Positions 1 to 8,236 of a stretch of 64,000 nucleotides of DNA are shown here, piece by piece. Both the position numbers and the translations under genes were made by a program. Location of the stretch: assembly GCF_020539865.1 (NCBI RefSeq), contig NZ_JAJBQV010000001.1:62001-126000 (forward strand), written 5' to 3'. The notes under the pieces were generated by a model, which saw nothing but the letters and a program-made list of their open reading frames with translations, made no database searches and was not told where the DNA came from. The first letter of the stretch is position 1. Every line of letters begins with the position of its first letter. This stretch comes from Megasphaera elsdenii. Lineage in GTDB: Bacteria > Bacillota > Negativicutes > Veillonellales > Megasphaeraceae.

Positions 1-1
1 A

Positions 2-1423
2 GGACATCCCCGCAACCTGACGCTGGTCAAGATTGCCGGTACCGGCGACGGCGGCCAGCGCGGCGGTGACCGACTGGCTGCAGACGGCCTCATCGGGACT
101 ATCATTACCAGTCATTTCGGCATGGAAAAGAAATTATCCGACAAGGTCGCAGCTGACCAGTGCCTGGCTTATACGGTCCCGGCTGGGACGCTCCTGGAGC
201 TGTACCGGGCTATCGCCGCCGGCCGTAAGGGCGTCTGGACCGATATTGGTCTGCATACCTTGGCTGATCCGCGTCTGGACGGCAGCAAGGCCAATGAAAA
301 GACCGTCCGCGAAGGGAAAGACATCGTCCGCCTGATGGAAATCGATGGCAGCGAATACCTGTATTATCCGGCCTTTCCCATACAGGTCTGCTTTATCCGC
401 GGTTCTCTGGCTGACGAAGACGGCAACATTTCCCTCCAGCGCGAAGCCATGATTGGTGAACAGCTGGAAGTGGCCGAAGCGACGCATAATTCCGGCGGTA
501 TCGTCGTCGTCCAGGTCGAAGACGTCGTGCCTCGCGGCAGCCTCGATTCGCGCCTCGTGAAAATCCACCATTTCCTCGTCGACTACGTCGTCGTGCCGCG
601 GCCGAAGTATCATGTCCAGAGCTTTTCGACTCACGGCTACCGGCCGGAATTGAGCGGCGAAGGGCGCAAGGCCATCCAGTCCCTGCCGCCCCATCCCCTG
701 GACAACCGCAAGATCTGTGCCCGCCGGGCAGCTATGGAACTGAAAAAAGGGGATGTCATGAATTTAGGTATTGGCATTCCGGAAATCATCGGCTCCGTTG
801 CTGCTGAAGAAGGCTTCGGGCCGAGTCTGACCTTGGCGGCCGATTCAGGAATCATCGGCGGCATTCCCTTGTCGGGCCTCGATATGGGGGCGGCTGTCAA
901 TGCCGAAGCCGAGCTGAAGATGGCCGACATGTTCGACATCTGCCACGGCGGCGGCCTCGACCTCTGCGCCCTGGGCCTGGCGGAAATCGACGCCATGGGC
1001 AATGTCAATGTCTCGAAATTCCACGGCCGCGTCACCGGACCGGGAGGCTTCATCGATTTGGCCCAGCCTACGAAGAAACTCATCCTCATGGGGACCTTTA
1101 CGGCCGGCGGCCTGCGGGAACACTGCGAAGACGGGCGCCTGGTCATCGACCATGAAGGGAAATACCAGAAGTTCAAGACGGACATCGAACAGGTCACTTT
1201 TTCCGGCTCTTATGCGGCCAGTCATGACCAGCACGTCCTGGTCGTCACTGAACGGGCCGTCTTCCGCCTGACACAGCAGGGCCTGATGCTGACGGAAATC
1301 GCACCGGGCATGGACCTGGAACGGGACATCCTGGGCCAGATGGAATTCCGCCCGCTCATCGCTGACGACCTGCGACTCATGGACAGCCGCATCTTCCAGC
1401 CCAATCCCATGGGGATAACGTAG
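2..1423 (+). CDS. pct: Acyl-CoA:carboxylate CoA-transferase (propionate CoA-transferase type), 5' end outside window
   Basis: The frame is open from the first bases of the window, so the start lies upstream; 473 residues of an expected 510-520 are visible. The protein moves CoA between short-chain acyl-CoAs and free acids such as acetate, propionate or lactate in the cytoplasm. Family landmarks are the segment VWTDIGLHT near the visible N-third, the GGGLD and NVNVSKF segments, and a C-terminal FSGSYAA stretch. Odd point: where the family has its catalytic Glu just before the GG-x-IGG loop, this protein reads AADSGIIGG (bases about 838-864), that is Asp. The protein is otherwise intact. Assignment to the family is firm; substrate is inferred. 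Confidence 0.9.
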   Translation, partial: GHPRNLTLVKIAGTGDGGQRGGDRLAADGLIGTIITSHFGMEKKLSDKVAADQCLAYTVPAGTLLELYRAIAAGRKGVWTDIGLHTLADPRLDGSKANEKTVREGKDIVRLMEIDGSEYLYYPAFPIQVCFIRGSLADEDGNISLQREAMIGEQLEVAEATHNSGGIVVVQVEDVVPRGSLDSRLVKIHHFLVDYVVVPRPKYHVQSFSTHGYRPELSGEGRKAIQSLPPHPLDNRKICARRAAMELKKGDVMNLGIGIPEIIGSVAAEEGFGPSLTLAADSGIIGGIPLSGLDMGAAVNAEAELKMADMFDICHGGGLDLCALGLAEIDAMGNVNVSKFHGRVTGPGGFIDLAQPTKKLILMGTFTAGGLREHCEDGRLVIDHEGKYQKFKTDIEQVTFSGSYAASHDQHVLVVTERAVFRLTQQGLMLTEIAPGMDLERDILGQMEFRPLIADDLRLMDSRIFQPNPMGIT

Positions 1424-1530
1424 GGGCGCCCGCCGAGTCCGCCATGTTTTATAAAATATGGAGTACGGCCGCAAATGTGGGGAGGGGGGCCCAACGTAGG
1501 GGCGTCCCCAAGGGGCGCCCGTTCGGAATG
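1417..1530. repeat. Intergenic GTAGGGGCG repeat pair
   Basis: The 12-mer AACGTAGGGGCG occurs at 1417-1428 and again at 1493-1504, and the segment after the second copy runs into a GGGGCGCCCGTTCGG motif. The first copy overlaps the stop codon of the CoA-transferase. Short GTAGGGGCG-type repeats between genes are common in Firmicutes genomes; no gene is visible in the 168-base gap to fumC. Confidence 0.5.
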
Positions 1531-1591
1531 ATGATGTATGACGTCATACCTGACTATGCTTTGTATTATATTGAATAAATGGGAGGTTTTC

Positions 1592-2977
1592 ATGGAATAC
1601 CGTATAGAAAGAGATTCGATGGGAGAAATCAAAGTCCCGGCTGACAAACTCTGGGGTGCCCAGACACAGCGCAGCTTCGAGAATTTTAAGATCGGCACGG
1701 AAAAGATTCCCGCCGAAATGGTCACGGTCTTTGCTTATTTGAAAAAGGCGGCAGCTCTGACCAACAAGGAATTGGGCGTCGTCGACGGCGACCGGGCCGA
1801 CGCTATCGTCCAAGCCTGCGATGACATCCTGGCCGGCAAACTCGATGGCAATTTCCCCCTGGCCGTATGGATGACCGGCAGCGGGACGCAGTTCAACATG
1901 AACGTCAACGAAGTCGTCGCCAACCGGGCTAAACAAATCTTAAAAGCCCAGGGCAAGGACTTGAATGTCCATCCCAATGACCACGTCAATCATTCCCAGA
2001 GCTCGAACGATACCTTCCCGACAGGCCTGCATATGGTCGGCGTCATGCTCATCGAACAGAAACTGTTCCCTGCCATGGAAGCCCTTTATCAGGCACTCCG
2101 GGTCAAACAGGAAGCCTTCAAGGACATCGTCAAGATCGGCCGGACCCACTTGCAGGATGCGACGCCCTTGACGCTGGGCCAGGAATTTAGCGGCTGGGCC
2201 CGCATGATCCAGCGTGACCGGGACATGTTGGTCCAGGGCGTCGATTTCCTCCGCGACCTGGCTATGGGCGGCACGGCTGTCGGCACGGGCATCAACTGCC
2301 CCAAGGGCTATGACGTGCGCTTTGCCGAAATCGTCAGCCAGCTGACGGGCACGACCTTCCATACGGCGCCGAACAAGTTCCAGTCCCTGACCAGCAAGGA
2401 CGAACTCGTCGTCGTCCACGGCATGCTCAAGGCCCTGGCCTGCGACCTCATGAAAATCGCCAACGACGTCCGCTGGCTGTCGTCGGGACCGCGCTGCGGC
2501 ATCGGCGAAATCCGCATCCCTGAAAATGAACCGGGCAGCTCCATCATGCCCAGTAAAGTCAACCCGACGCAGTGCGAAGCCGTCACCATGGTGGCCGTCC
2601 AGGTCATGGGCAATGATGCGACCCTGGGCATCGCCGCCAGTCAGGGGAACTTCGAGCTCAACGTCTTCATGCCCGTCATCGCCTACAACTTGATCCAGTC
2701 CATCCGCCTGCTCACGGACTGCATGGATTCTTTCCGAAAGCACTGCATCGTCGGCATCGAACCGAACCGCGAACGGATTACGACCAATCTTTACAACTCG
2801 CTCATCCTGGTCACGGGCCTGGTGCCTCTCGTCGGCTATGACAAGGCCTGCACCATTGCCAAACAGGCAGCCAAAAAAGGGCTGACCCTGAAAGAGTCAG
2901 CCCTGAAGACGGGGTGGGTCACGGCAGAGCAGTTCGATAAAGCCATGGACCCGGCCAAATTGGCAGGTTTGAAATAA
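1592..2977 (+). CDS. fumC: Class II fumarate hydratase
   Basis: 461 residues, the usual length of FumC. It interconverts fumarate and malate in the cytoplasm, a step of the succinate/propionate route. The superfamily signature GSSIMPSKVNPTQ lies near residue 310, and the substrate-binding segments TGSGTQFNMNVNEV and NHSQSSNDTFPT are present. Aspartase belongs to the same superfamily, but the SSGPRCGIGEIRIPENEPGS context fits fumarase better. The ATG at 1592 has a GGGAGG ribosome binding site 6 bases upstream; longer in-frame starts lack one. A TATTAT-like -10 element sits about 20 bases before the ribosome binding site. Confidence 0.93.
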   Translation: MEYRIERDSMGEIKVPADKLWGAQTQRSFENFKIGTEKIPAEMVTVFAYLKKAAALTNKELGVVDGDRADAIVQACDDILAGKLDGNFPLAVWMTGSGTQFNMNVNEVVANRAKQILKAQGKDLNVHPNDHVNHSQSSNDTFPTGLHMVGVMLIEQKLFPAMEALYQALRVKQEAFKDIVKIGRTHLQDATPLTLGQEFSGWARMIQRDRDMLVQGVDFLRDLAMGGTAVGTGINCPKGYDVRFAEIVSQLTGTTFHTAPNKFQSLTSKDELVVVHGMLKALACDLMKIANDVRWLSSGPRCGIGEIRIPENEPGSSIMPSKVNPTQCEAVTMVAVQVMGNDATLGIAASQGNFELNVFMPVIAYNLIQSIRLLTDCMDSFRKHCIVGIEPNRERITTNLYNSLILVTGLVPLVGYDKACTIAKQAAKKGLTLKESALKTGWVTAEQFDKAMDPAKLAGLK

Positions 2978-2980
2978 GCC

Positions 2981-3718
2981 TTACTTATCTTTTTCGATGT
3001 TATCTTTCCAGGAGTCGTCGTCTTGCTGCTGGACGGCACTGCGCGTGTAGGCGGCAATAGCGGCGAAATTCTTCTGGACGCCCGTCGAAGTATTGCGATA
3101 CTTGACGGCATGGTCGGCATCGATACCCAGGTTCTGGGCTTCTGAAGCGGCGTCGATATTGGCGCCGAGGAAAATGAAGTCCCAGCCCTGGGCTTTTTTA
3201 TCGGAAATCATTTTCTGGATCGTCGCCTTGGAATATTCCGTGCTGGCGTTTTCCTGACCGTCCGTGATGATGACGAAGATGACCTTGTGGTCCTTGTCGG
3301 CAATGCCCGGCGTGTCGGAAATCTTGGCAATCGTATTGCCTACGGCATCGAGGAGGGCCGTCGAGCCGCCGACGCGGTAATTCTTCGTCGTCATGTCCGA
3401 CAGGCTGTTGATGTTGCTACGGTCCGTCAGGATGTCGACTTTATTGTTGAACAGGACCGTCGTGACCTTGGTGTCGACGTCGAGGTCTTTTTCCTTGGCA
3501 ATCATGGCATTGTAGCCGCCGATGGTATCGCTTTCCAGGCCATACATGGAGCCGCTCTTATCGAGGACCAGGACCAGATCGAGGTGCTTGATCGTCGACG
3601 GCAGGGATTGCGTTTCTGCCTGGCGCGCCTTGTCGGTCATGGACGTCGTGTCGGCCGCTGTGGCGACGCTGCAGCAGAGCAGGGCGCTCAGCGTGAGGAT
3701 GAGTAATTTTTTGAACAT
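2981..3718 (-). CDS. Exported von Willebrand factor A domain protein
   Basis: 245 residues. An N-terminal signal peptide (LLILTLSALLCCSVATA) is followed by one VWA domain. The metal-ion adhesion site is complete: DKSGSM near residue 53, Thr in GGSTALLDAV, and Asp in IITDGQEN. Such domains bind protein partners through a divalent metal. There is no second domain and no anchor at the C-terminus, so the protein is probably periplasmic or secreted. It is convergent with fumC, with only 3 bases between the stop codons. The ATG is preceded by AAGGAGG. Confidence 0.85.
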   Translation of the reverse strand: MFKKLLILTLSALLCCSVATAADTTSMTDKARQAETQSLPSTIKHLDLVLVLDKSGSMYGLESDTIGGYNAMIAKEKDLDVDTKVTTVLFNNKVDILTDRSNINSLSDMTTKNYRVGGSTALLDAVGNTIAKISDTPGIADKDHKVIFVIITDGQENASTEYSKATIQKMISDKKAQGWDFIFLGANIDAASEAQNLGIDADHAVKYRNTSTGVQKNFAAIAAYTRSAVQQQDDDSWKDNIEKDK

Positions 3719-3852
3719 AACAGGTTCCTCCTTAAAAAAATAGACAAATGACGTTTCTTTTATTGTATCATAAAAGTTGTTACAAAAGAGAGGCAGTCCG
3801 TTTACAAATCTTTGTCTTTACCCTATGGCCCGTAATAGCTTAACTATTACTA

Positions 3853-3908
3853 TTGACACCTCCTTTGTCTGCCAGTATAATAAAATGTTAGTTTGAATTA
3901 AAACTAAC
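3853..3908 (+). promoter_or_regulatory. Consensus sigma70 promoter with MarR operator
   Basis: TTGACA at 3853-3858 and TATAAT at 3876-3881 are separated by exactly 17 bases, a perfect vegetative promoter. Immediately downstream, over the expected start site, lies a perfect inverted repeat: GTTAGTTT (3887-3894), a 6-base loop, AAACTAAC (3901-3908). This is where a MarR-family repressor would sit to shut down its own promoter. Autoregulation is inferred from position. Confidence 0.85.
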
Positions 3909-3921
3909 AGGAGGAGTCGTC

Positions 3922-4350
3922 ATGGACGAGGAAGCGTTACATATTTTACTGATGTTAGGATTTCACCGGTCGAACCGGGAAATCGCCCGCCGCATCAAGC
4001 GGGAAGGGCTCATGCCCGGTCAACCAAAGATTTTGGAATACTTGTGGTTCCACGATGGCGCCAGCCAGAAGGATATCAGCCGCGAGTGCATCATCGACAA
4101 ATCGACGGTGACCAGCCTGCTGAAGCGCATGGAAAATCTGGACCTCATCCGCAAGGAAACGCGGCCTGAAGACCAGCGGGGCGTAGCCATCTTCCTGACC
4201 GACAAGGGCTGGGAAAAGGCCAAGCGGATCCGCCAGGTCATTTACGGCATCGACGAGGAAATGTGGCAGGACATCGAGCCGGAAGCGCGCCAGCAGTTCA
4301 TGGCGACCTTTCAGCGCATCATGGAAAATGAAAAGAAATGGGGCGATTGA
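3922..4350 (+). CDS. MarR-family transcriptional regulator
   Basis: 142 residues, standard for MarR. The winged helix is visible as GASQKDISRECIIDKSTVTSLLKRMENLDLI followed by the wing RPEDQRGVAIFLTDKG. Cytoplasmic DNA-binding dimer; the family typically responds to small phenolic or toxic ligands. GGAGGAG precedes the ATG. The gene is the first of a two-gene unit with the membrane protein that follows, and the inverted repeat upstream is its likely operator. Confidence 0.9.
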   Translation: MDEEALHILLMLGFHRSNREIARRIKREGLMPGQPKILEYLWFHDGASQKDISRECIIDKSTVTSLLKRMENLDLIRKETRPEDQRGVAIFLTDKGWEKAKRIRQVIYGIDEEMWQDIEPEARQQFMATFQRIMENEKKWGD

Positions 4351-4352
4351 AT

Positions 4353-5063
4353 ATGCGGCACATGCATCATTTGAAAATCCGTATCAGTGCCTTTAGTGGC
4401 AGTATCTTGATGACGGCCTTGGGCATCGACTTGATTACCGTCGCCAGCCTGGGGACGTCACCCATTTCCAGCGTGCCCCTCGTCATCAGCCTCTATACGC
4501 CGTGGACCTTCGGCCAGCTGACCTTTGTCCTCAACATGGTCTTCATCGCCTTGCAGCTCGTCCTGCTCCGCCGCCAGTTCCGGCCAGCAGAACTGCTACA
4601 AGTTGCTGTCAACTTCGTCTTCAGCGCAGCCATCGACTTTTTCATGCATGCCATGGCAGGATTACAGGGACTGAGCTGGCCTTTGGCCCTGGCCCTCTTA
4701 ATCGCCGGTTGTGCCACCCTGGCCTTCGGCATCTGCATCGAAGTGGCATCACAGGTCCTGATGGTGCCCGGCGACGGGGCCGTCAAGGCCATTGCCCAGA
4801 CGGGAAAATGGCGGATGGGGACGACAAAAGTCGTCTTCGATTCGACCATGGTCACCCTGGCCGTCATCTTATCTTTCCTTTATGGCGGCCTGGGAACCCT
4901 GACCGGCCTTGGCATCGGTACCCTCGCATCGGCCATGCTCGTAGGCCGCTTCGTCAATTTCTTCAATCGCCGCGTCTTTTTCATCGAACGCCTGGCCCGG
5001 CTGTCCTTGGATGATGAAAGGCTTGCGCAGCCAGGTCGTAATTTTGATCATGAAGTGATGTAA
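4353..5063 (+). CDS. YczE/YitT-like integral membrane protein
   Basis: About 236 residues with five to six hydrophobic segments, the first starting at residue 12 (FSGSILMTALGIDLITVASLGTSP). The segment VMVPGDGAVKAIAQ-like (LMVPGDGAVKAIAQTGKWRMGTTKVVFD) and the early GTSPISSVP resemble the YczE/YyaS/YitT group, whose substrate is unknown. An alternative ATG at 4338 overlaps marR; I prefer 4353 because it lies after a GGGG at sensible spacing, but neither has a strong ribosome binding site. It is translationally coupled to marR and so probably the regulated target. Confidence 0.8.
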   Translation: MRHMHHLKIRISAFSGSILMTALGIDLITVASLGTSPISSVPLVISLYTPWTFGQLTFVLNMVFIALQLVLLRRQFRPAELLQVAVNFVFSAAIDFFMHAMAGLQGLSWPLALALLIAGCATLAFGICIEVASQVLMVPGDGAVKAIAQTGKWRMGTTKVVFDSTMVTLAVILSFLYGGLGTLTGLGIGTLASAMLVGRFVNFFNRRVFFIERLARLSLDDERLAQPGRNFDHEVM

Positions 5064-5069
5064 ATTCTT

Positions 5070-5930
5070 TTATAGAGAGATGGTTCGGTCATTGATTTGC
5101 TGGAAAAGTTTTTCATAACGTTTCTGTTCACTTTTCAGACAGACCAAGTAATAGTCTGTCTGGCATTCCGGGTCCGTCAGAGCAATATTGATGCGGCCCG
5201 GAATTTTTTGTCCCTGTTTGAGAAAGTAGCTGGATGAAAAGTAAGGATAGTCCGAGTGTTCTGACAGTTCCCAGAATGTATCCCGCTGGATCTGCAATAA
5301 ATAACGGGCGTGAGGTGTCTTTTCCCGGGTCATTTTCATCCAGAAGCCGATATGAGAAAAGAGCAGGATAGCCCGGCCATCCAGGTCCTGCAGGTGGACT
5401 TCCGGATAAAAGGCCAGGGGGTCCGATGCGCGGACCGAGAGATAAAGTTTTTCGCTGCCGCATTTCTTGACGAAGAACTCGTCGCCGGCTGGCCGGGCAT
5501 GCATGACGGCTAGCTGATAGGTCTGGCGGCGTAGGCCTTCCGGGAAGGAGACATCGTCCTTCATGTCGGCCGATAAGGTCATGCCCTGGAAGATTCCGTT
5601 CAGCAAGGGCGTCAGCACCATTTGTGGGACCGGTGCACAGTAGCCGATGGAGAGCGTATGCAGGCTGCGGTCATAGCTGCGGATGCGGTCGCAGAAATCC
5701 TGGTTTTCCTGGAGGACGCGCTGGGCGTAATAAACGGCATAACGGCCGGTCTGGGTCAGCTCTAGGTGGTTTTTGTGGCGCACGAACAAGGGGACCTCCA
5801 GCTCTTCTTCCAGTTTTTTCATAGAGCGCGTCAGTGCCGGCTGAGACGTGTGCAGGTCCTGGGCTGCCCGGGTCAGGGTGCCGGCCTTGGCGAAGGCGAC
5901 GAATTGTGCGAGCAGGTTCGTTTCGATCAT
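5070..5930 (-). CDS. LysR-family transcriptional regulator
   Basis: 286 residues. The N-terminal helix-turn-helix reads AQFVAFAKAGTLTRAAQDLHTSQPALTRSMKKLEEELEVPLF, followed by a substrate-binding domain. The start at 5930 has AGGAG 6 bases upstream. It is divergent from the aldo/keto reductase pair, the usual arrangement for a LysR regulator and its targets, so control of those genes is likely. Its stop is 6 bases from the stop of the membrane protein on the other strand. Confidence 0.9.
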   Translation of the reverse strand: MIETNLLAQFVAFAKAGTLTRAAQDLHTSQPALTRSMKKLEEELEVPLFVRHKNHLELTQTGRYAVYYAQRVLQENQDFCDRIRSYDRSLHTLSIGYCAPVPQMVLTPLLNGIFQGMTLSADMKDDVSFPEGLRRQTYQLAVMHARPAGDEFFVKKCGSEKLYLSVRASDPLAFYPEVHLQDLDGRAILLFSHIGFWMKMTREKTPHARYLLQIQRDTFWELSEHSDYPYFSSSYFLKQGQKIPGRINIALTDPECQTDYYLVCLKSEQKRYEKLFQQINDRTISL

Positions 5931-6089
5931 AGTGGCTCCTTTCTCTGTTTCAGTATATAAAAAGTGGATAGTGAATTCCCTTGTTGGCATTGTACATCTT
6001 TTGAAAGCTGTTGTAAAATGCGAGATATAGACAGGAAATACCTATTACACACTATATCATATAAACAGAGTCTGAAAGGAGATTATACC

Positions 6090-6943
6090 ATGGAATATAC
6101 GACCTTGAGCAACGACGTGTAGGTCCCGTTGTTAAGCCTGGGGACCTTCATGATCGGCCCGGAAGATACGGAGAAATCCGTTTATGCTGCCTTGAAGATG
6201 GGGTACCGCCTCATCGACACGGCCAATGCCTACGTCAACGAAGAAGCTGTCGCAGGGGATTGCGCCGGGCTTTGGAAGAAGGTCTGGTCAAACGGGAAGA
6301 TATTTTCATTTCGACGAAGTTGTGGCCGACGCTGTATGAAAAGGCAGGAGCTGTCGATAAGACCCTGGAACGGCTGGGCGTCGACTATGTCGATTTGTTG
6401 TTCATCCATCAGCCGGCAGGCAATTATCTGGCCGGGTATGCGGCTATCGAACAGGCCTATCGCGACGGCAAGGCCCGTTCCCTGGGGATTTCCAATTTCC
6501 ATGGCGATAAACTGGAAAAACTCTTGGCCCATGCCGATATCAAGCCCCATGTCATCCAGCTGGAAACGCACCCGTACCATGTCTATGACGATATCATGGC
6601 CCGTCTGGCAGAATACGGTACGAAACTCATGGGCTGGTATCCTTTGGGTCATGGCGACCCGGAACTGCTCCGCAACCCGGTCTTTACGGTATTGGCTGAC
6701 AAATATCGCAAGAGTACGGCGCAGATCATCCTGCGTTGGGCTGTGCAGCGACAGTTCATCACCATTCCCGGCATAAAGAATCCGGACCATCTGTGCAGTA
6801 ATTTAGATATCTTCGATTTTGCCCTGACCGATGAAGAAATGACCGCCATCAACGGACTGAATGGGACGCGCCAGTATTATACAGCGACGCCGGATTTGGA
6901 AGAACGCTATGCCAATATGCATCTGCCCTTTGAAGAGAAATAG
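6090..6943 (+). pseudogene. Aldo/keto reductase, disrupted by a stop and a frameshift
   Basis: The ATG at 6090 follows a GAAAGGAG ribosome binding site and gives MEYTTLSNDV, then an in-frame TAG at 6120-6122 where relatives have Lys. The frame continues through GTFMIGP and RLIDTANAYVNEEAV and then shifts at about 6250-6260 into the frame that carries the rest of the enzyme (TKLWPTLYEKAG, DLLFIHQPAGNY, SLGISNF, IPGIKNPDH) up to 6943. Two independent lesions make a functional product unlikely. The tail from 6260 could still be translated but lacks the catalytic Asp and Tyr. Confidence 0.88.
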
Positions 6944-6952
6944 GAGGAAATC

Positions 6953-7801
6953 ATGGAATTTGTAACCTTGAATAATGGCGTCATCATGCCGAAGTTAGGA
7001 TTTGGTGTCTATCAGACGGCACCGGCTGAAACGGAAAAAGCCGTCAGTGAAGCCTTGGAAACGGGATACCGCCTCATCGATACGGCTGCGTCTTACAGAA
7101 ATGAAGAAGGTGTCGGCGCTGCCGTGCGTCAGAGCGGCATCCGCCGGGAAGATTTATTCATCACGACGAAATTATGGGTCCAGGACCATGGCTATGATGC
7201 GACCCTGAAGGCTTTTGATGTGTCGATGAAAAAATTAGGCCTGGATTATCTGGACCTCTATTTGATCCACAAGCCCTATGGCGATTACTACAGGGCCTGG
7301 CGGGCCATGGAACGGCTCTATCAGGAAGGCCGTATCCGGGCCATCGGCGTTACCAGTTTCTGGAACGAACGGCTGGCAGACCTGGCCAACATGAATACCA
7401 TTACGCCGGCTGTCAACCAGATTGAAACCAACGTATGGGACCAGAAATGGGCTGAAGAAGGCCTCATGAAAGAATTGAGCATCCAGCAGGAAGCCTGGGC
7501 GCCCTTTGCCGAAGGGAACAACGACGTCTTCCATACGCCGCTTTTGAGGGACATCGCTGCCAAACATGGCAAGACCGTCGGTCAGGTCATGCTGCGCTGG
7601 CTGCTCCAGCGGGATATCGTCGTCATCCCCAAGACGGTCCATAAAGCACGGATGCAGGAAAATATCGATGTCTTCGACTTTACCCTTGATGAAGAAGATA
7701 TGAAAGCCATCCGCACGCTGGATACGAGCAAGAGCACAATCTACGACGAAATGGACCCGCATATTGCCATGGCTATTGGTAAAATGACCATTCATGAGTA
7801 A
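6953..7801 (+). CDS. Aldo/keto reductase
   Basis: 282 residues, full length. NADPH-dependent reduction of aldehydes or ketones in the cytoplasm. The catalytic tetrad is visible: Asp in RLIDTAASY, Tyr five residues later, Lys in TTKLW and His in LIHKPYGDY. NADPH-binding elements IPKTVHKARMQEN are present near the C-terminus. The gene starts 9 bases after the broken paralogue with an AGGAGG site, so the two formed one operon opposite the LysR gene. Substrate unknown. Confidence 0.92.
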   Translation: MEFVTLNNGVIMPKLGFGVYQTAPAETEKAVSEALETGYRLIDTAASYRNEEGVGAAVRQSGIRREDLFITTKLWVQDHGYDATLKAFDVSMKKLGLDYLDLYLIHKPYGDYYRAWRAMERLYQEGRIRAIGVTSFWNERLADLANMNTITPAVNQIETNVWDQKWAEEGLMKELSIQQEAWAPFAEGNNDVFHTPLLRDIAAKHGKTVGQVMLRWLLQRDIVVIPKTVHKARMQENIDVFDFTLDEEDMKAIRTLDTSKSTIYDEMDPHIAMAIGKMTIHE

Positions 7802-7896
7802 AAAATGGGAAATTCTTATGCCAAAAAGATTATAAAAAAAGTGCTGGATAGTTATGTTATTCAGTATTTTTTTGTACAAAAACTTTCCAAAGGACC

Positions 7897-7927
7897 TTGA
7901 CCGGTAGTAAATACCGAATGATAGCAT
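7897..7927 (+). promoter_or_regulatory. MerR-type promoter A
   Basis: TTGACC (7897-7902) and TAGCAT (7922-7927) are separated by 19 bases, and the spacer together with the end of the -35 box forms a CCGGTAGT-A-AATACCGA near-palindrome. The over-long spacer with a dyad between the boxes is the hallmark of promoters activated by MerR-family regulators. Two very similar sites occur at 10307 and 14198. A TGTACCG/CGGTACA hairpin follows in the leader at about 7934-7956. Confidence 0.75.
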
Positions 7928-8005
7928 ACTACTTGTACCGGGGAAGTCGATACGGTACAGGCTGAGATAACTTAATGTATTTACACATAAAAGGAGAGAA
8001 ATTAC

Positions 8006-8215
8006 ATGAAAAACATGAAGAAAAAAGTAATGGCTATGGTATTGGCTGCTATGATGATGGTTGGCGCTTCGGCTTTGGCTGCGACTCCGTCTTATAATTA
8101 TTCGGAAAATGGGGACTTTGAAGCGGCTGTCGTCGACTTCGTCCCGCAGGCCGAAAACAATAATACACGCGTCGGCTATTCGGAAAACGGTGATTATCAG
8201 GTAGCCCGCGCTTAA
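8006..8215 (+). CDS. Small exported protein with YSENGD repeats
   Basis: 69 residues. A clear signal peptide (KKKVMAMVLAAMMMVGASALAA) leaves a mature peptide of about 43 residues that holds the motif YSENGD twice (near residues 32 and 59), each followed by an acidic or polar stretch. A GGAGAG site precedes the ATG. It is the first gene behind MerR-type promoter A and lies 15 bases before an exported hydrolase gene. I do not recognise a family; no cysteine is present. Confidence 0.75.
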   Translation: MKNMKKKVMAMVLAAMMMVGASALAATPSYNYSENGDFEAAVVDFVPQAENNNTRVGYSENGDYQVARA

Positions 8216-8236
8216 TCAGAAAAGGAGGATATGATG

